NCBI GenBank assembly: GCA_028717045.1
Contig: JAQUON010000014.1
Coordinates: 6,216-18,074 of the forward strand
Direction: 5' to 3'
DNA length: 11,859 nt
Source of the DNA: Candidatus Omnitrophota bacterium
GTDB lineage: Bacteria > Omnitrophota > Gorgyraeia > Gygaellales > Profunditerraquicolaceae
Each line of letters opens with the position of its first letter. Within the stretch, counting starts at the first letter, position 1. The position numbers were made by a program, and so were the translations under genes. Under the pieces are notes generated by a model. It searched no databases. It was not told the DNA's origin and was given only the letters and a program-made list of their open reading frames with translations. Positions 1 to 7,897 of this stretch are shown here, in pieces.

Positions 1-682
1 TAACCTGGCATTCCTTCGGATACAGATACAGCGGCAGTATACGGGAGGCATCGGTAGTCTTTTTCTCTCTGATCATGCCTTCTGCAAGCCTGGCAATACG
101 CAACGCTGCTATCTGCCAATAATCTTTATCGAGTAAAACTGCCCTCTTTATGCCTGCTATGATTTGTTCCCGGCATACGGCTAAGCCGTCGCCAAAAGCA
201 ATGACTTCCTGCTTGCGTACAGCTTTCCGGGCTATAGCATCAACAAGCGTATCAGGCGTAAGTAACATATACGGGCTGATACGTGTAAACCTTCCCCTGG
301 AGTTTCTATAAAGGGCGGTGTATACCAGGCTTCTTTTGGCGTCGATGAGCGGGACAATAATCCCTTCAAATCTTTCGGCGTTACGTGCTAATATATCCAG
401 CGTAGGTATTCCTACGACCGGCTTTTGCAATGACCAGGCCATGCCTTTTATTGCGGCAATACCTATGCGTAACCCTGTAAATGAGCCGGGCCCTATCCCA
501 CAGGCAAAATAATCGATGTCTTCCAATTTCCAGCCCCACGCGCCTGTGGTTTGTTGAATAATAGGCAGCAACAAAGAAGACAGCCTTGTGCCTGTCTCCA
601 GGGTATATTCGCATACCCTGGCATTGTCAGAGAGACACAGGCATACGCGTTTTGTCGATGTATCAAGGCTTAATAATCTCAT
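1..682 (-). CDS. tsaB: TsaB, t6A tRNA-modification protein (3' end cut by window edge)
   Basis: TsaB is the non-catalytic ASKHA-fold partner of TsaD. With TsaE it helps transfer the threonylcarbamoyl group to A37 of ANN-decoding tRNAs in the cytoplasm. I read 227 codons from the ATG at 682 down to base 2 with no stop, so the end lies outside the window, probably by only a few residues because family members are about 220-240 aa. The start MRLLSLDTST is the usual TsaB N-terminus. The signature GIGPGSFTGLRIG is at residues 62-74, and a PLIDAKR segment at 111-117 matches the family's conserved DAR region. A good Shine-Dalgarno AGGGA (692-688) sits 5 nt before the ATG, inside tsaE. The gene overlaps the tsaE 3' end by 20 bp, so the two are probably translated together. 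The RH pair common near residue 33 is not kept here. Confidence 0.93.
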   Translation of the reverse strand, partial: MRLLSLDTSTKRVCLCLSDNARVCEYTLETGTRLSSLLLPIIQQTTGAWGWKLEDIDYFACGIGPGSFTGLRIGIAAIKGMAWSLQKPVVGIPTLDILARNAERFEGIIVPLIDAKRSLVYTALYRNSRGRFTRISPYMLLTPDTLVDAIARKAVRKQEVIAFGDGLAVCREQIIAGIKRAVLLDKDYWQIAALRIARLAEGMIREKKTTDASRILPLYLYPKECQV

Positions 683-1133
683 GTATTTCCCTGAGTAATG
701 CGCGGTAGCGGCTTCCGTGCGCAGTAAAGATAAGTTTACGGCTCTTTCCCGATACGATACGCAAAGAAATCCCTAAGAATGCTTCGGGTATAAGGCCTCC
801 CAGCCTCTCTGCCCATTCTACTACTGTCACGCCGGCATCAAACATGTATTCCTCATATCCCACGTCGCTGATCTGCCTCTCCCGAGCAACCCTATAGAGG
901 TCAAAATGAAACAGCGGGATCTTCGATTGCTCATACTGGCGCAGCAGCACAAAAGTGGGGCTTACAATCTCTTGGGGCGCTATGCCCAAACCCCAGGCAA
1001 TACCTTTTGTAAATACGGTTTTCCCGGAACCCAGTTCGCCCGTAAGGCAAAGTATATCTCCCGGCTGAAGCAGCGCAGCAATCTTTTTCGCGAGCATGCG
1101 CGTTTGTCGTTCCGAATGGCTCAAAAATTTCAT
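663..1133 (-). CDS. tsaE: TsaE, ATPase of t6A tRNA modification
   Basis: TsaE is the P-loop ATPase that drives turnover of the TsaB-TsaD t6A synthase. From the ATG at 1133 the protein is 156 aa, normal for the family. Walker A GELGSGKT is at residues 32-39, the switch-like SPTF at 58-61, HFDLYR at 76-81, a YEEY acidic pair near 93-96 and VEWAER at 105-110, all standard TsaE landmarks. Start choice: a TTG at 1148 would add five residues and overlap the thiL stop as TTGA. I prefer the ATG because MKFLSHSERQTR aligns with the usual family start. Neither start has a clean Shine-Dalgarno; AGAGAG lies directly against the ATG. The gene lies 11 nt after thiL and overlaps tsaB by 20 bp. TsaD is not in the window. 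Confidence 0.93.
   Translation of the reverse strand: MKFLSHSERQTRMLAKKIAALLQPGDILCLTGELGSGKTVFTKGIAWGLGIAPQEIVSPTFVLLRQYEQSKIPLFHFDLYRVARERQISDVGYEEYMFDAGVTVVEWAERLGGLIPEAFLGISLRIVSGKSRKLIFTAHGSRYRALLREIHEIIKP
688..692 (-). promoter_or_regulatory. Shine-Dalgarno site of tsaB
   Basis: AGGGA on the minus strand is 5 nt upstream of the tsaB ATG and lies within the tsaE coding sequence. It supports the start at 682 and independent re-initiation at the overlap. Confidence 0.6.
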
Positions 1134-1144
1134 CTCTCTATTTT

Positions 1145-2041
1145 TCAAAAATGACGGAAACCTGCACCTGATACCTTGCGCTGCGCACCATCCCTGCGAA
1201 TAAGCGTAAGGCCGTATTTTCTATCGGCGATTTCTCCGATAGGCCTAAAGACAAAATTCTTTTTTGCGTGCAACGCATGGGCCTTTTTTCGGGGCACGGT
1301 AAAAAGCAATTCGAATTCCTCGCCGCTAGATAACGCATCCTCTATGCCCTTTGCCTGCCCGCTCTTTGGGATAAGGCTCTCATAGAGTATTGCGCCTTTG
1401 GAGCTTGCATGCAAGATATGGCCGAGGTCCTGTGCCAACCCGTCAGAAACATCGATCATTGCCGAAGGTTTGCAATACCGGCAGAGAAAACGCGCCTCTT
1501 GCAGGCGTGGCGTAAAACGGAGGTGTTTTCCGACGCGCGAGCCTCCGAAGGAACCGGTTACAAAAATAATATCCCCTTTACTGGCGCCGCTTCGCAAAAG
1601 CAGGTATTTCTTTTCCACTACGCCTGCGACACAGCAATCGATAACCAGTTTTTGCGAACGGCTGATGTCGCCTCCAACCACATTCACTTTATAGCGCCTT
1701 GCGATGTCGCTAAGGCCTTTCAGTATCTTGTCGACGAACTGGACTGTACTGTGCATAGGCAAACCAAGAGACACGAGCGCAAAGCGCGGTATGCCGGCAC
1801 ACGCAGCAATATCGCTTAAAGAAACAGCCATTGCCTTTCTGCCGATAAGGTAGGGACTATCTTTAGAGGTAAAATCAACCCCTTCAATTATCATATCGCA
1901 GGTAAAAAGCTGGTACGTACCCTTATCCAACTTCACTACCGCGCAATCATCCCCTACCCCTTTTATGACGCTGGAATCCGTTTTAAGTAATTTTTGTATT
2001 CTGCGGATGAGCCCAAATTCTCCGAGCGCAGAGAGGCGCAT
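1145..2041 (-). CDS. thiL: Thiamine-monophosphate kinase ThiL
   Basis: ThiL phosphorylates thiamine monophosphate with ATP to give thiamine diphosphate, the last step of cofactor synthesis. The protein is 298 aa, slightly short for a family of about 300-340 aa. It shows the PurM-like layout. The N-terminal half has GVGDDCAVV around residues 28-36 with metal-binding Asp31-Asp32, a further acidic TCDM near 47-50, and GGD at 123-125. The C-terminal half has MIDVSDGLAQDLGH at 195-208 and SGEEFELLF at 239-247, the family's GGEDYELLF motif with a Ser and a Phe substitution. The ATG at 2041 follows the mtnA stop by 5 nt, with AAAGG-like purines upstream. No other thiamine gene is visible, so it sits in a general operon rather than a thi cluster. 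Confidence 0.93.
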   Translation of the reverse strand: MRLSALGEFGLIRRIQKLLKTDSSVIKGVGDDCAVVKLDKGTYQLFTCDMIIEGVDFTSKDSPYLIGRKAMAVSLSDIAACAGIPRFALVSLGLPMHSTVQFVDKILKGLSDIARRYKVNVVGGDISRSQKLVIDCCVAGVVEKKYLLLRSGASKGDIIFVTGSFGGSRVGKHLRFTPRLQEARFLCRYCKPSAMIDVSDGLAQDLGHILHASSKGAILYESLIPKSGQAKGIEDALSSGEEFELLFTVPRKKAHALHAKKNFVFRPIGEIADRKYGLTLIRRDGAQRKVSGAGFRHF

Positions 2042-2046
2042 ACCTT

Positions 2047-3090
2047 TTAATCCTTTATTTTTCCGGCGATATTTCTGGAAAAAGGCGGCCTGAGTATCCC
2101 TTTTTCGGTAATTATCGCGGTAATCAGTTCCTGCGGCGTTACGTCAAAAGCAGGATTATATACACGGATACCTTCGGGGGCAATAGGTTTTTTAAAAAAT
2201 AAACTCACTACCTCTTCCCTGGGCCTCTCCTCAATGGGAATATCCTCTCCCGAAGAGATGCATAGGTCAAAGGTCGAAGAAGGCGCAGCAACATAAAAGG
2301 GCACCTTATGGTATGTACTCAATACCGCAACACTATAGGTACCGATCTTGTTAGCAGTATCGCCGTTAGCCGCTATCCTGTCGGCGCCGACAATCACTGC
2401 ATCGATTTTGCCCTGGCGCATAAGGGTTGCCGCCATATTATCGCAGATAAGGGTTACGTCGATACCGTGCCTCCTGAGTTCCCAGGCGGTAAGCCTGGCG
2501 CCCTGAAGCATGGGCCTGGTTTCGCAGGCAAATACCTTTACCTTCTTGCCTTTTTCTTTTGCGGCGTATATCACTCCCAGGGCTGTTCCGTAATCAATGG
2601 TTGCCAGCGCGCCTGCGTTACACACGGTCAATATGCGGTCTCCACTTTTGATCAATGATTGGCCGAAACTGCCGATCTTCCTTGAAACGGATTTGTCGTG
2701 CTCAAGAAGAGAAAGGGCTTCCTGTAGGAGCGCCTGCTTGATTTCGGAAACCGGGCAATAACGGTTGCGCTGCAGCGCTGCTTCGATTTTTTCCAATCCC
2801 CAGAAAAGGTTCCTTGCAGTGGGGCGCGAAGACCCCACAAGCGTTATCAGGCGCTTCAACTCTATTGCAAGCGCCTTATAATCCTTGGCTTTGGAATTTC
2901 TTATCCCCAGCCAGACTGCAAATGCGGCTGCTGCGCCGAGCGCAGGGGCCCCGCGTATTTTCATCGATTTGATGGCTCGGCATAAATCCGCAGTGCTACG
3001 TATATCAAGAAATACCAAGCGGCCGGGCAATGCATTCTGGTCAACAATCGTTACCTTCCCCTGTTTCCACGCAATAGTCTCAACGGACAT
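2047..3090 (-). CDS. mtnA: S-methyl-5-thioribose-1-phosphate isomerase MtnA
   Basis: MtnA converts 5-methylthioribose-1-phosphate to 5-methylthioribulose-1-phosphate in salvage of methylthioadenosine. It belongs to the eIF2B-like isomerase family. From the ATG at 3090 it has 347 aa, typical length. Landmarks: MKIRGAPALG at residues 43-52; TVCNAGALATIDYGT near 155-169, carrying the expected catalytic Cys157; ETRPMLQGARLTAWEL at 190-205; CDNMAA at 216-221; and GADRIAANGDTANKIGTY near 235-252 with the expected catalytic Asp237. Start choice: a second in-frame ATG at 3096 overlaps the TPR stop as ATGA, but the Shine-Dalgarno AAGAGGG (3104-3098) lies 1 nt from that ATG and 7 nt from the one at 3090, so I chose 3090. 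No other methionine-salvage gene is visible, so the full pathway cannot be inferred. The related ribose-1,5-bisphosphate isomerases are less likely given the motif set. Confidence 0.93.
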   Translation of the reverse strand: MSVETIAWKQGKVTIVDQNALPGRLVFLDIRSTADLCRAIKSMKIRGAPALGAAAAFAVWLGIRNSKAKDYKALAIELKRLITLVGSSRPTARNLFWGLEKIEAALQRNRYCPVSEIKQALLQEALSLLEHDKSVSRKIGSFGQSLIKSGDRILTVCNAGALATIDYGTALGVIYAAKEKGKKVKVFACETRPMLQGARLTAWELRRHGIDVTLICDNMAATLMRQGKIDAVIVGADRIAANGDTANKIGTYSVAVLSTYHKVPFYVAAPSSTFDLCISSGEDIPIEERPREEVVSLFFKKPIAPEGIRVYNPAFDVTPQELITAIITEKGILRPPFSRNIAGKIKD

Positions 3091-3092
3091 GG

Positions 3093-3713
3093 TCATACCC
3101 TCTTGTTTTGCTTTGCGATTTTCTGCTCCAAGGCATGTATCTGCTTGCCGATCTCTTCCCGCAAGCCCTCCAATCGGCCGGGCCCTAATAAAGTAAGCAC
3201 CTTTTTATACGATACAAGCGCCCCTTGAAAATCCCCCAGGTTGAAAAGGGCATCTGCCAGGTTATCATAGGTCACGGCCCGCTTCGGGTCAAGTGCAAGC
3301 GCTTTTTTAAAACACTCGATTGCCTCGGTGTGCTGCCCGATATTATTCAAGAGCCATCCTTTATTATGATAAATGGTGGCGTAATCCGGCTCTACCTCAA
3401 TTCCTTTATTAAAATAACGCAAGGCCTCATCGATTATCCCCAGCTCCACCATAGAAAGGGCGCGGTCATTGTACGCAGCCCCGTCAGAAGGATTGTGCCG
3501 TATCGCTGCGTCGAAATGCGTTATTGCCGCCTCGAAATCTTCTTTCAGTATCATGATCTGGCCTTTGAAATATTCGATTTCCCCTTTCAGGCCTTTCCTC
3601 TGCGCCTCAAAAAGGCCCTCCCGGGCAAGCTCGGTCGCCTCATCGACAGTGCCATAGGTAATCGCGTCATCTAATTGAAGCCTCAGGTCGCTCAGTTGGC
3701 CGTGAGTACTCAT
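3093..3713 (-). CDS. Tetratricopeptide-repeat protein, function unknown
   Basis: This 206-aa soluble protein is built mainly of TPR units, helical hairpins that usually mediate protein-protein contacts. Four units can be traced at about residues 46-76, 79-110, 113-146 and 147-178. Each shows the pattern of a small or aromatic residue at unit position 8, Ala near 20 and a Pro at the end (HNPSD, VEPDY, LDPKR). A less regular helical segment precedes them (1-45), and a charged helix with coiled-coil character ends the protein (about 181-206, rich in E, K and Q). I see no signal peptide, lipobox or membrane segment, so it is probably cytoplasmic. It starts 3 nt after the DUF362-ferredoxin stop, with AGGG about 9 nt upstream of the ATG. 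TPR alone gives no specific function; the fixed neighbour suggests a possible partner but does not prove one. Confidence 0.85.
   Translation of the reverse strand: MSTHGQLSDLRLQLDDAITYGTVDEATELAREGLFEAQRKGLKGEIEYFKGQIMILKEDFEAAITHFDAAIRHNPSDGAAYNDRALSMVELGIIDEALRYFNKGIEVEPDYATIYHNKGWLLNNIGQHTEAIECFKKALALDPKRAVTYDNLADALFNLGDFQGALVSYKKVLTLLGPGRLEGLREEIGKQIHALEQKIAKQNKRV
3098..3104 (-). promoter_or_regulatory. Shine-Dalgarno site deciding the mtnA start
   Basis: AAGAGGG on the minus strand, inside the last codons of the TPR gene, is 7 nt before the ATG at 3090 but only 1 nt before the ATG at 3096. The spacing favours initiation at 3090. Confidence 0.6.
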
Positions 3714-3716
3714 TGT

Positions 3717-4838
3717 TTATAACCCTATTATTTTTGCCGCTACGCTCTTTTTGACATTGATTGCGCGGGACGGACAGGTTTCCTGGCAACAAAAACAAGC
3801 GATGCATTTGGAATAATCAAACACAATGCCCTTCTTCTTCATCGTGATTGCCTTGGTAGGACAGGCCTTCACACAGCCTGCGCAACGGATACAATGGTCT
3901 CGTTCCACGCAAGGGTAATACCTGATGAGTTTTTTTGCCAAAGAAATCACTGCAGCAGGAAGCTTCTGCGACAAGGACGATGCGGTAGGAAGTAGAAAAG
4001 GCGGATTCACACAGTCTGCCAGACGCTCCCCGAGTATCTCGATATCCTCAATTGCGTGAGTTCCGATACGGCGCAGCGCCGCAATCTTGGTAGTAGTAAC
4101 ATCCAAAGGCGTAATGCCCATAAGCAACGCCAGTATACTATCTATCGCCACGCAGTCAGCGCCTGCTAGCAATACGCCGGCCTCGCGTAATTTCCCCGTC
4201 GTGCCGGGGCCCTCTCCTTCCAGCGCCGTAATCCCGTCAACCACAGTCAAGGCAGGTCGTATTTCGTTATAAATATCGACGAGAATTCCCGCGAACTCAT
4301 CGCGCTTGAAATAGTTCTTGTGCAGTTCGGTCTTATAGGTCCCGGATACCAGGCCAAAAAGGTTCTTGACCGCTGCGGTAAGCACGGTCAACTGATGGGT
4401 TTTAAATTTAGGGACGTTCACGACATAATCGCAGTGGTCAAGCCAGGTCGTAAGGGGAAATTTGCCCCGCCAGCGCCTTTTGTCAAAATCAACCAGTGCA
4501 ACGCCTTCCTGAGCACACATCTCCTTCATTCCTGTTGCTTCGTAGACTGCGTTAACATTCTCAACCTGATACCCCCATACGCTCGGCCCGTCGCCGAGCA
4601 TAAGAGTACAATCGATTGTTTTTAAAAGCCTGATTACCGCCCTGACGACTTCAGGGTGGGTGGTAATGCCGTACTCGGCAGGTTTGGCTATCAAAAGGTT
4701 CGGTTTTACCAATACCCTGCTTCTGGGTTTGATGAATTCAGCAATGCCGCCAAGAAGCGCAACAGCGTTTTTGACGCTTTCAAAAACCGAAGCAGGGTCG
4801 TAGGTACGGCATTTGATAAGCGAAACTTTTGTTTTCAT
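3717..4838 (-). CDS. DUF362 protein with C-terminal two-cluster ferredoxin domain
   Basis: The 373-aa protein has an N-terminal DUF362 domain (about residues 1-275) followed by a bacterial ferredoxin domain (about 308-362). DUF362 features are VLVKPNLL at 42-49, a TTHPEVVRAVI segment at 59-69, GDGPS near 82-86, NVPKFKTH at 141-148 and AAVKNLFGLVSG at 155-166. The ferredoxin part has two CxxCxxCxxxCP motifs, with cysteines 316/319/322/326 and 345/348/351/355, expected to hold two [4Fe-4S] clusters. Cys310 and Cys350 are extra. Such proteins are common in anaerobes, but the reaction of this type is not established, so I assign no function beyond likely electron transfer. The ATG overlaps the tatD stop as ATGA and has no clear Shine-Dalgarno, suggesting coupled translation. 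No signal peptide is visible. Confidence 0.9.
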   Translation of the reverse strand: MKTKVSLIKCRTYDPASVFESVKNAVALLGGIAEFIKPRSRVLVKPNLLIAKPAEYGITTHPEVVRAVIRLLKTIDCTLMLGDGPSVWGYQVENVNAVYEATGMKEMCAQEGVALVDFDKRRWRGKFPLTTWLDHCDYVVNVPKFKTHQLTVLTAAVKNLFGLVSGTYKTELHKNYFKRDEFAGILVDIYNEIRPALTVVDGITALEGEGPGTTGKLREAGVLLAGADCVAIDSILALLMGITPLDVTTTKIAALRRIGTHAIEDIEILGERLADCVNPPFLLPTASSLSQKLPAAVISLAKKLIRYYPCVERDHCIRCAGCVKACPTKAITMKKKGIVFDYSKCIACFCCQETCPSRAINVKKSVAAKIIGL

Positions 4839-5596
4839 TGCAGGTTAAAAAAAGAAACTGCGTTTTCAGTAGTCACTCTTGACACTTCTTCTTTCCCGAC
4901 GCCTTTAATGCGCGCCACTTCCTCAGCAAGAACCTCTATATACATCGGCTCGTTGCGCCTGCCCCTGTGCCCTTCAGGCGAAAGAAAAGGGGCATCTGTC
5001 TCAAGGAACATCCTCTCAAGGGGGGCGGCTTTTACCAATGCCCGAAGGGCATCCGCCTTTTTGTAGGTGATATTACACGTAAACGATACGAAAAAACCAA
5101 GGTCCAGTATATGCGCCAGGAACGCCTCGTCACCCGCAAAGCAATGCATGACAATTTTATGGGGAAGCAAGGGTTTCAAGACAGCCATGGTATCCTCGGG
5201 TGCCTGGCGATTATGGACCACCATAGGCAGGTTTAATTCCTTTGCCAGGCTCGCAAGGCCGGAAAATAACTTATACTGATTCTGCGGGCGCGAATAATTC
5301 TTGTAATAATCAAGCCCTATCTCTCCGATGGCCACGACCTTGGTTTCTGCGGCCAACGCCCTAATAAGGGGGACCATATCCTCGCCGGCAGTGTCAGCGT
5401 CGTGCGGATGGATACCCACCGCAGCGTATACCGGTTCATAACGGGCAGCCAGTTCCACTGATTTCCTTGAGCCGTTAAGGCTAGAGCCGATATTGATTAG
5501 AGAAGCAATCCCTTTTTCTTTTGCCCGCAGGATGACATCGTCTCTATCCTGGTCGAATTCGGGAAAGTCAAGATGACAATGGGTATCAACAAGCAT
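4835..5596 (-). CDS. tatD: TatD-family metal-dependent hydrolase (DNase)
   Basis: TatD proteins are cytoplasmic TIM-barrel metallohydrolases; characterised members have 3'-5' exonuclease activity on DNA or RNA. This one is 253 aa, the usual size. All expected metal-site elements are present: DTHCHLD with His6 and His8, GEIGLDYY with Glu92, VVHNR with His128, MHCFAG with His151 and ETDAP with Asp201. The ATG shares one base with the metG stop (TAATG), and the 3' end overlaps the DUF362 gene by 4 bp. The metG-tatD order matches metS-yabD of Bacillus subtilis, so this is probably the YabD-type member. I see nothing abnormal in the sequence. Which substrate it acts on in the cell cannot be read from the sequence. 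Confidence 0.93.
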   Translation of the reverse strand: MLVDTHCHLDFPEFDQDRDDVILRAKEKGIASLINIGSSLNGSRKSVELAARYEPVYAAVGIHPHDADTAGEDMVPLIRALAAETKVVAIGEIGLDYYKNYSRPQNQYKLFSGLASLAKELNLPMVVHNRQAPEDTMAVLKPLLPHKIVMHCFAGDEAFLAHILDLGFFVSFTCNITYKKADALRALVKAAPLERMFLETDAPFLSPEGHRGRRNEPMYIEVLAEEVARIKGVGKEEVSRVTTENAVSFFNLQ

Positions 5597-7107
5597 TAGC
5601 GCGTATTCTCTATACGGGGGAATAACGGTTGGCCCTTATTTATCTTATTCTTCCCTATCTGTGCTTCGATCTGGGAAGCGGTCTGCGGCATAAACGGAGA
5701 GAGTGAATGACCAACCTGCCTTATGACATCGACCAGGATACGGATAAAAGCCTCTAGCTCCTCCTTCTTGCCCTCTTTCGCCAGATTCCACGGCTTGGCA
5801 TCTTCTACGTACTTATTTGCCATGCTCACCGGTTCCCATATTTTTTCCAGTGCCAGGCTAAAATTAAAGGTGGTTGCGGTAAGGGCATCCTCGATTTGAC
5901 GATGAAGCCCCGCAAGGCAGGCTACAATGCGCGTTATCCGCTCATCATATATTTCATTGCGCGGCGAAGGGACTGCTCCCTGATAGTATTTCTCAACCAT
6001 AGTGAGTGTCCGATAGAGAAGGTTTCCTAAGTCGTTCGCCAGGTCGCTGTTGAACCTCCTGACAATCGCCTCTTCTGAAAAGTTGCCGTCAAGCCCGAAA
6101 GGGACGTCTTTGAGCAAAAAGTACCTGTACACATCAATGCCGTATTTATCTACCATTTCCAAAGGGTTTACTACGTTACCTACCGATTTCGACATCTTGG
6201 CTGCGTCGATCAGCCACCAGCCATGGGCGCAGATCGTATCAGGCATACGTATTCCCAGCGCCTTCAGAATTATAGGCCAGTACACTGCATGCTGCCTTAA
6301 TATATCCTTTCCGATCATATGCACTATTTGAGTATCATCGCCCCACCAGCCGGAAACGTAGTCTCCTTTTGCATCAAACCCTCCCACCGCACTGATATAA
6401 TTGATAAGGGCGTCAAACCAGACGTAGGTAACGTGCTCTTTACTGAACGGTACGGGGATGCCCCAGGAAAGTCTCTGCGTAGGCCTTGAGATACATAGGT
6501 CGCTTAGGGTATTGATGTGAAGAAAACTCAAGACTTCTTCCTGGCGGCTCGCAGGCTGGATAAAGCGGGGGTTATTCTTGATATAATCGATGAGCCAGCT
6601 TTGATACGCCGAAATCTTGAAAAAATAATTGACCTCGCGTATCTTCTCAAGCGGCCGCTTACAGTCAGGGCAAAGAGAATCCGACAGCTGGGTTTGTGTC
6701 CAGAATATTTCGCACGGCGTACAATACCATCCTTCGTATTTAGCGGAATAAATCTCTTTCTTGTCATAGAGCAACTGCAGTGCCCTCTGCACCGTCGCGA
6801 TATGCCTCTGTTGGGTGGTACGGATAAAATCATCGTAAGAGATATTCAGTTTTTCCCAAAGCCCCTTAAACTGCACCACGACTTTATCTACGAATTCCTG
6901 GGCGCTTAACCCGGCCTCGTCCGCAGCCTTTTGGATCTTCTGGCCATGCTCATCAGTGCCGGTTAGGAAAAGGACATTTTCTTTTTTTAACGCCCCGCGC
7001 ATAAACCGGGCCATGGTATCTGCGGCAATCGTGGTATATGAATGCCCTATGTGCGGAGAGGCATTTACGTAGTATATAGGAGTAGTAATGTAGAATTTTT
7101 GCTTCAT
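5596..7107 (-). CDS. metG: Methionyl-tRNA synthetase, short form without C-terminal tRNA-binding domain
   Basis: MetRS is a class I synthetase that charges both initiator and elongator tRNA-Met. The HIGH motif is at residues 19-22 (SPHIGHS) and KMSKS at 304-308. A single zinc knuckle is formed by Cys129, Cys132, Cys146 and Cys149 in the connective peptide. The WGIPVP, YVWFDALINY and GKDI segments are typical of the one-knuckle bacterial type. The protein is 503 aa and ends soon after the anticodon-binding helical bundle (LSPFMPQTASQIE near the end). It therefore lacks the Trbp111/EMAP-like C-terminal dimerisation domain that brings many MetRS to about 640-680 aa. The end is a normal stop with no sign of frameshift. 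It begins 10 nt after ricT with no obvious Shine-Dalgarno. Confidence 0.95.
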   Translation of the reverse strand: MKQKFYITTPIYYVNASPHIGHSYTTIAADTMARFMRGALKKENVLFLTGTDEHGQKIQKAADEAGLSAQEFVDKVVVQFKGLWEKLNISYDDFIRTTQQRHIATVQRALQLLYDKKEIYSAKYEGWYCTPCEIFWTQTQLSDSLCPDCKRPLEKIREVNYFFKISAYQSWLIDYIKNNPRFIQPASRQEEVLSFLHINTLSDLCISRPTQRLSWGIPVPFSKEHVTYVWFDALINYISAVGGFDAKGDYVSGWWGDDTQIVHMIGKDILRQHAVYWPIILKALGIRMPDTICAHGWWLIDAAKMSKSVGNVVNPLEMVDKYGIDVYRYFLLKDVPFGLDGNFSEEAIVRRFNSDLANDLGNLLYRTLTMVEKYYQGAVPSPRNEIYDERITRIVACLAGLHRQIEDALTATTFNFSLALEKIWEPVSMANKYVEDAKPWNLAKEGKKEELEAFIRILVDVIRQVGHSLSPFMPQTASQIEAQIGKNKINKGQPLFPRIENTR

Positions 7108-7117
7108 CGCAAAGATT

Positions 7118-7897
7118 TTATTTAAAACTCATTTCGATCTGTGTGCCGTCTTCAAGCTCTACGGTTGCTGTCCGCTTAAACACATTGACGCTTACGACTT
7201 TGCCTTTGCCGGTAGGGGTATGCACCCGCTCGCCTTCCCTGGGCATTCCTTTGGACAAAAGCTTGTATGTCTCATATTCAAAGGAGAGGCAGCACATAAG
7301 CCTTCCGCATATGCCTGATATTTTAGGCGGGTTAAGCGACAACCCTTCCTCTTTTGCCATCTTTATGGTTACCGGTTCAAAATCGGTAAGAAACGTAGCG
7401 CAGCAAAGCCTCCTGCCGCATGGGCCGAACCCGCCGAAGAGTTTTGCCTCGTCCCGCACGCCGATCTGGCGTAACTCAATACGGGTCCTGAAAATCTTGG
7501 CAAGGTCTTTTACCAGCTCTCTAAAGTCAACGCGGCCCTCCGCGGTAAAATAGAATATTATCTTGGTCCGGTCAAAGGAGTATTCCGCGCGTACCAGCTT
7601 CATGGTCAGTTTATGCTCGTCTATTTTTTTGGCGCACGTTAAGAATGCCTCTTTTGACTTGGTCCGGTTGTCCGCGATCTGTTTTAAATCCCTTTCGCTT
7701 GCGATACGGGTGACTTTTTTTGGCGGCTGTTTAGGCTTTGCTTCTGTCTCCTGCTTCAAAGAAACCACCTGGCCGTAATCAAGGCCGCGGTCATGTTCAA
7801 CAATACAATAATCGCCCTCTTTGATATCCGCATCGCTTGAGCTATATACATATATCTGGCCAGAATCTCTGAGCCTGACTAACACTAATTTTTCCAT
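7118..7897 (-). CDS. ricT: RicT/YaaT-like PSP1-domain protein
   Basis: This 259-aa PSP1-domain protein matches the RicT (YaaT) family. In Bacillus subtilis RicT forms the Y-complex with RicA and RicF, which carries [4Fe-4S] clusters and influences mRNA maturation by RNase Y as well as competence, sporulation and biofilm phosphorelays. Visible elements: an N-terminal beta-rich region (1-50), a Lys/Pro-rich linker (53-62), and the PSP1 core with FGPCGRRLCC at 157-166 and GICGRLMCCLSFEYETY near 196-211. The six core cysteines are 160, 165, 166, 197, 202 and 203. A C-terminal KOW-like segment (HTPTGKGKVVSVN) follows. It overlaps holB by 13 bp; AGG lies 7 nt before the ATG. The holB-ricT neighbourhood is the same as in Bacillus and supports the call. 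No ricA or ricF is in the window, so the partners here are unknown. Confidence 0.9.
   Translation of the reverse strand: MEKLVLVRLRDSGQIYVYSSSDADIKEGDYCIVEHDRGLDYGQVVSLKQETEAKPKQPPKKVTRIASERDLKQIADNRTKSKEAFLTCAKKIDEHKLTMKLVRAEYSFDRTKIIFYFTAEGRVDFRELVKDLAKIFRTRIELRQIGVRDEAKLFGGFGPCGRRLCCATFLTDFEPVTIKMAKEEGLSLNPPKISGICGRLMCCLSFEYETYKLLSKGMPREGERVHTPTGKGKVVSVNVFKRTATVELEDGTQIEMSFK

Noticed and set aside
381..614. 77-codon open frame on the minus strand
   Set aside because: It is an alternative frame inside tsaB, whose GIGPGSFTGLRIG signature lies in the other frame across this same stretch.
663..1148. TsaE starting at the TTG at 1148
   Set aside because: The extension adds only five residues not expected in the family. 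The ATG at 1133 gives the normal N-terminus, though the TTG cannot be fully excluded.
1409..1819. 136-codon open frame on the plus strand
   Set aside because: It is antisense to thiL, which has all family motifs in the minus frame, and the plus-strand product shows no domain features.
3225..3674. 149-codon open frame on the plus strand
   Set aside because: It lies wholly opposite the TPR gene, whose repeats are clear, and its translation shows no recognisable motif. It is an antisense shadow.
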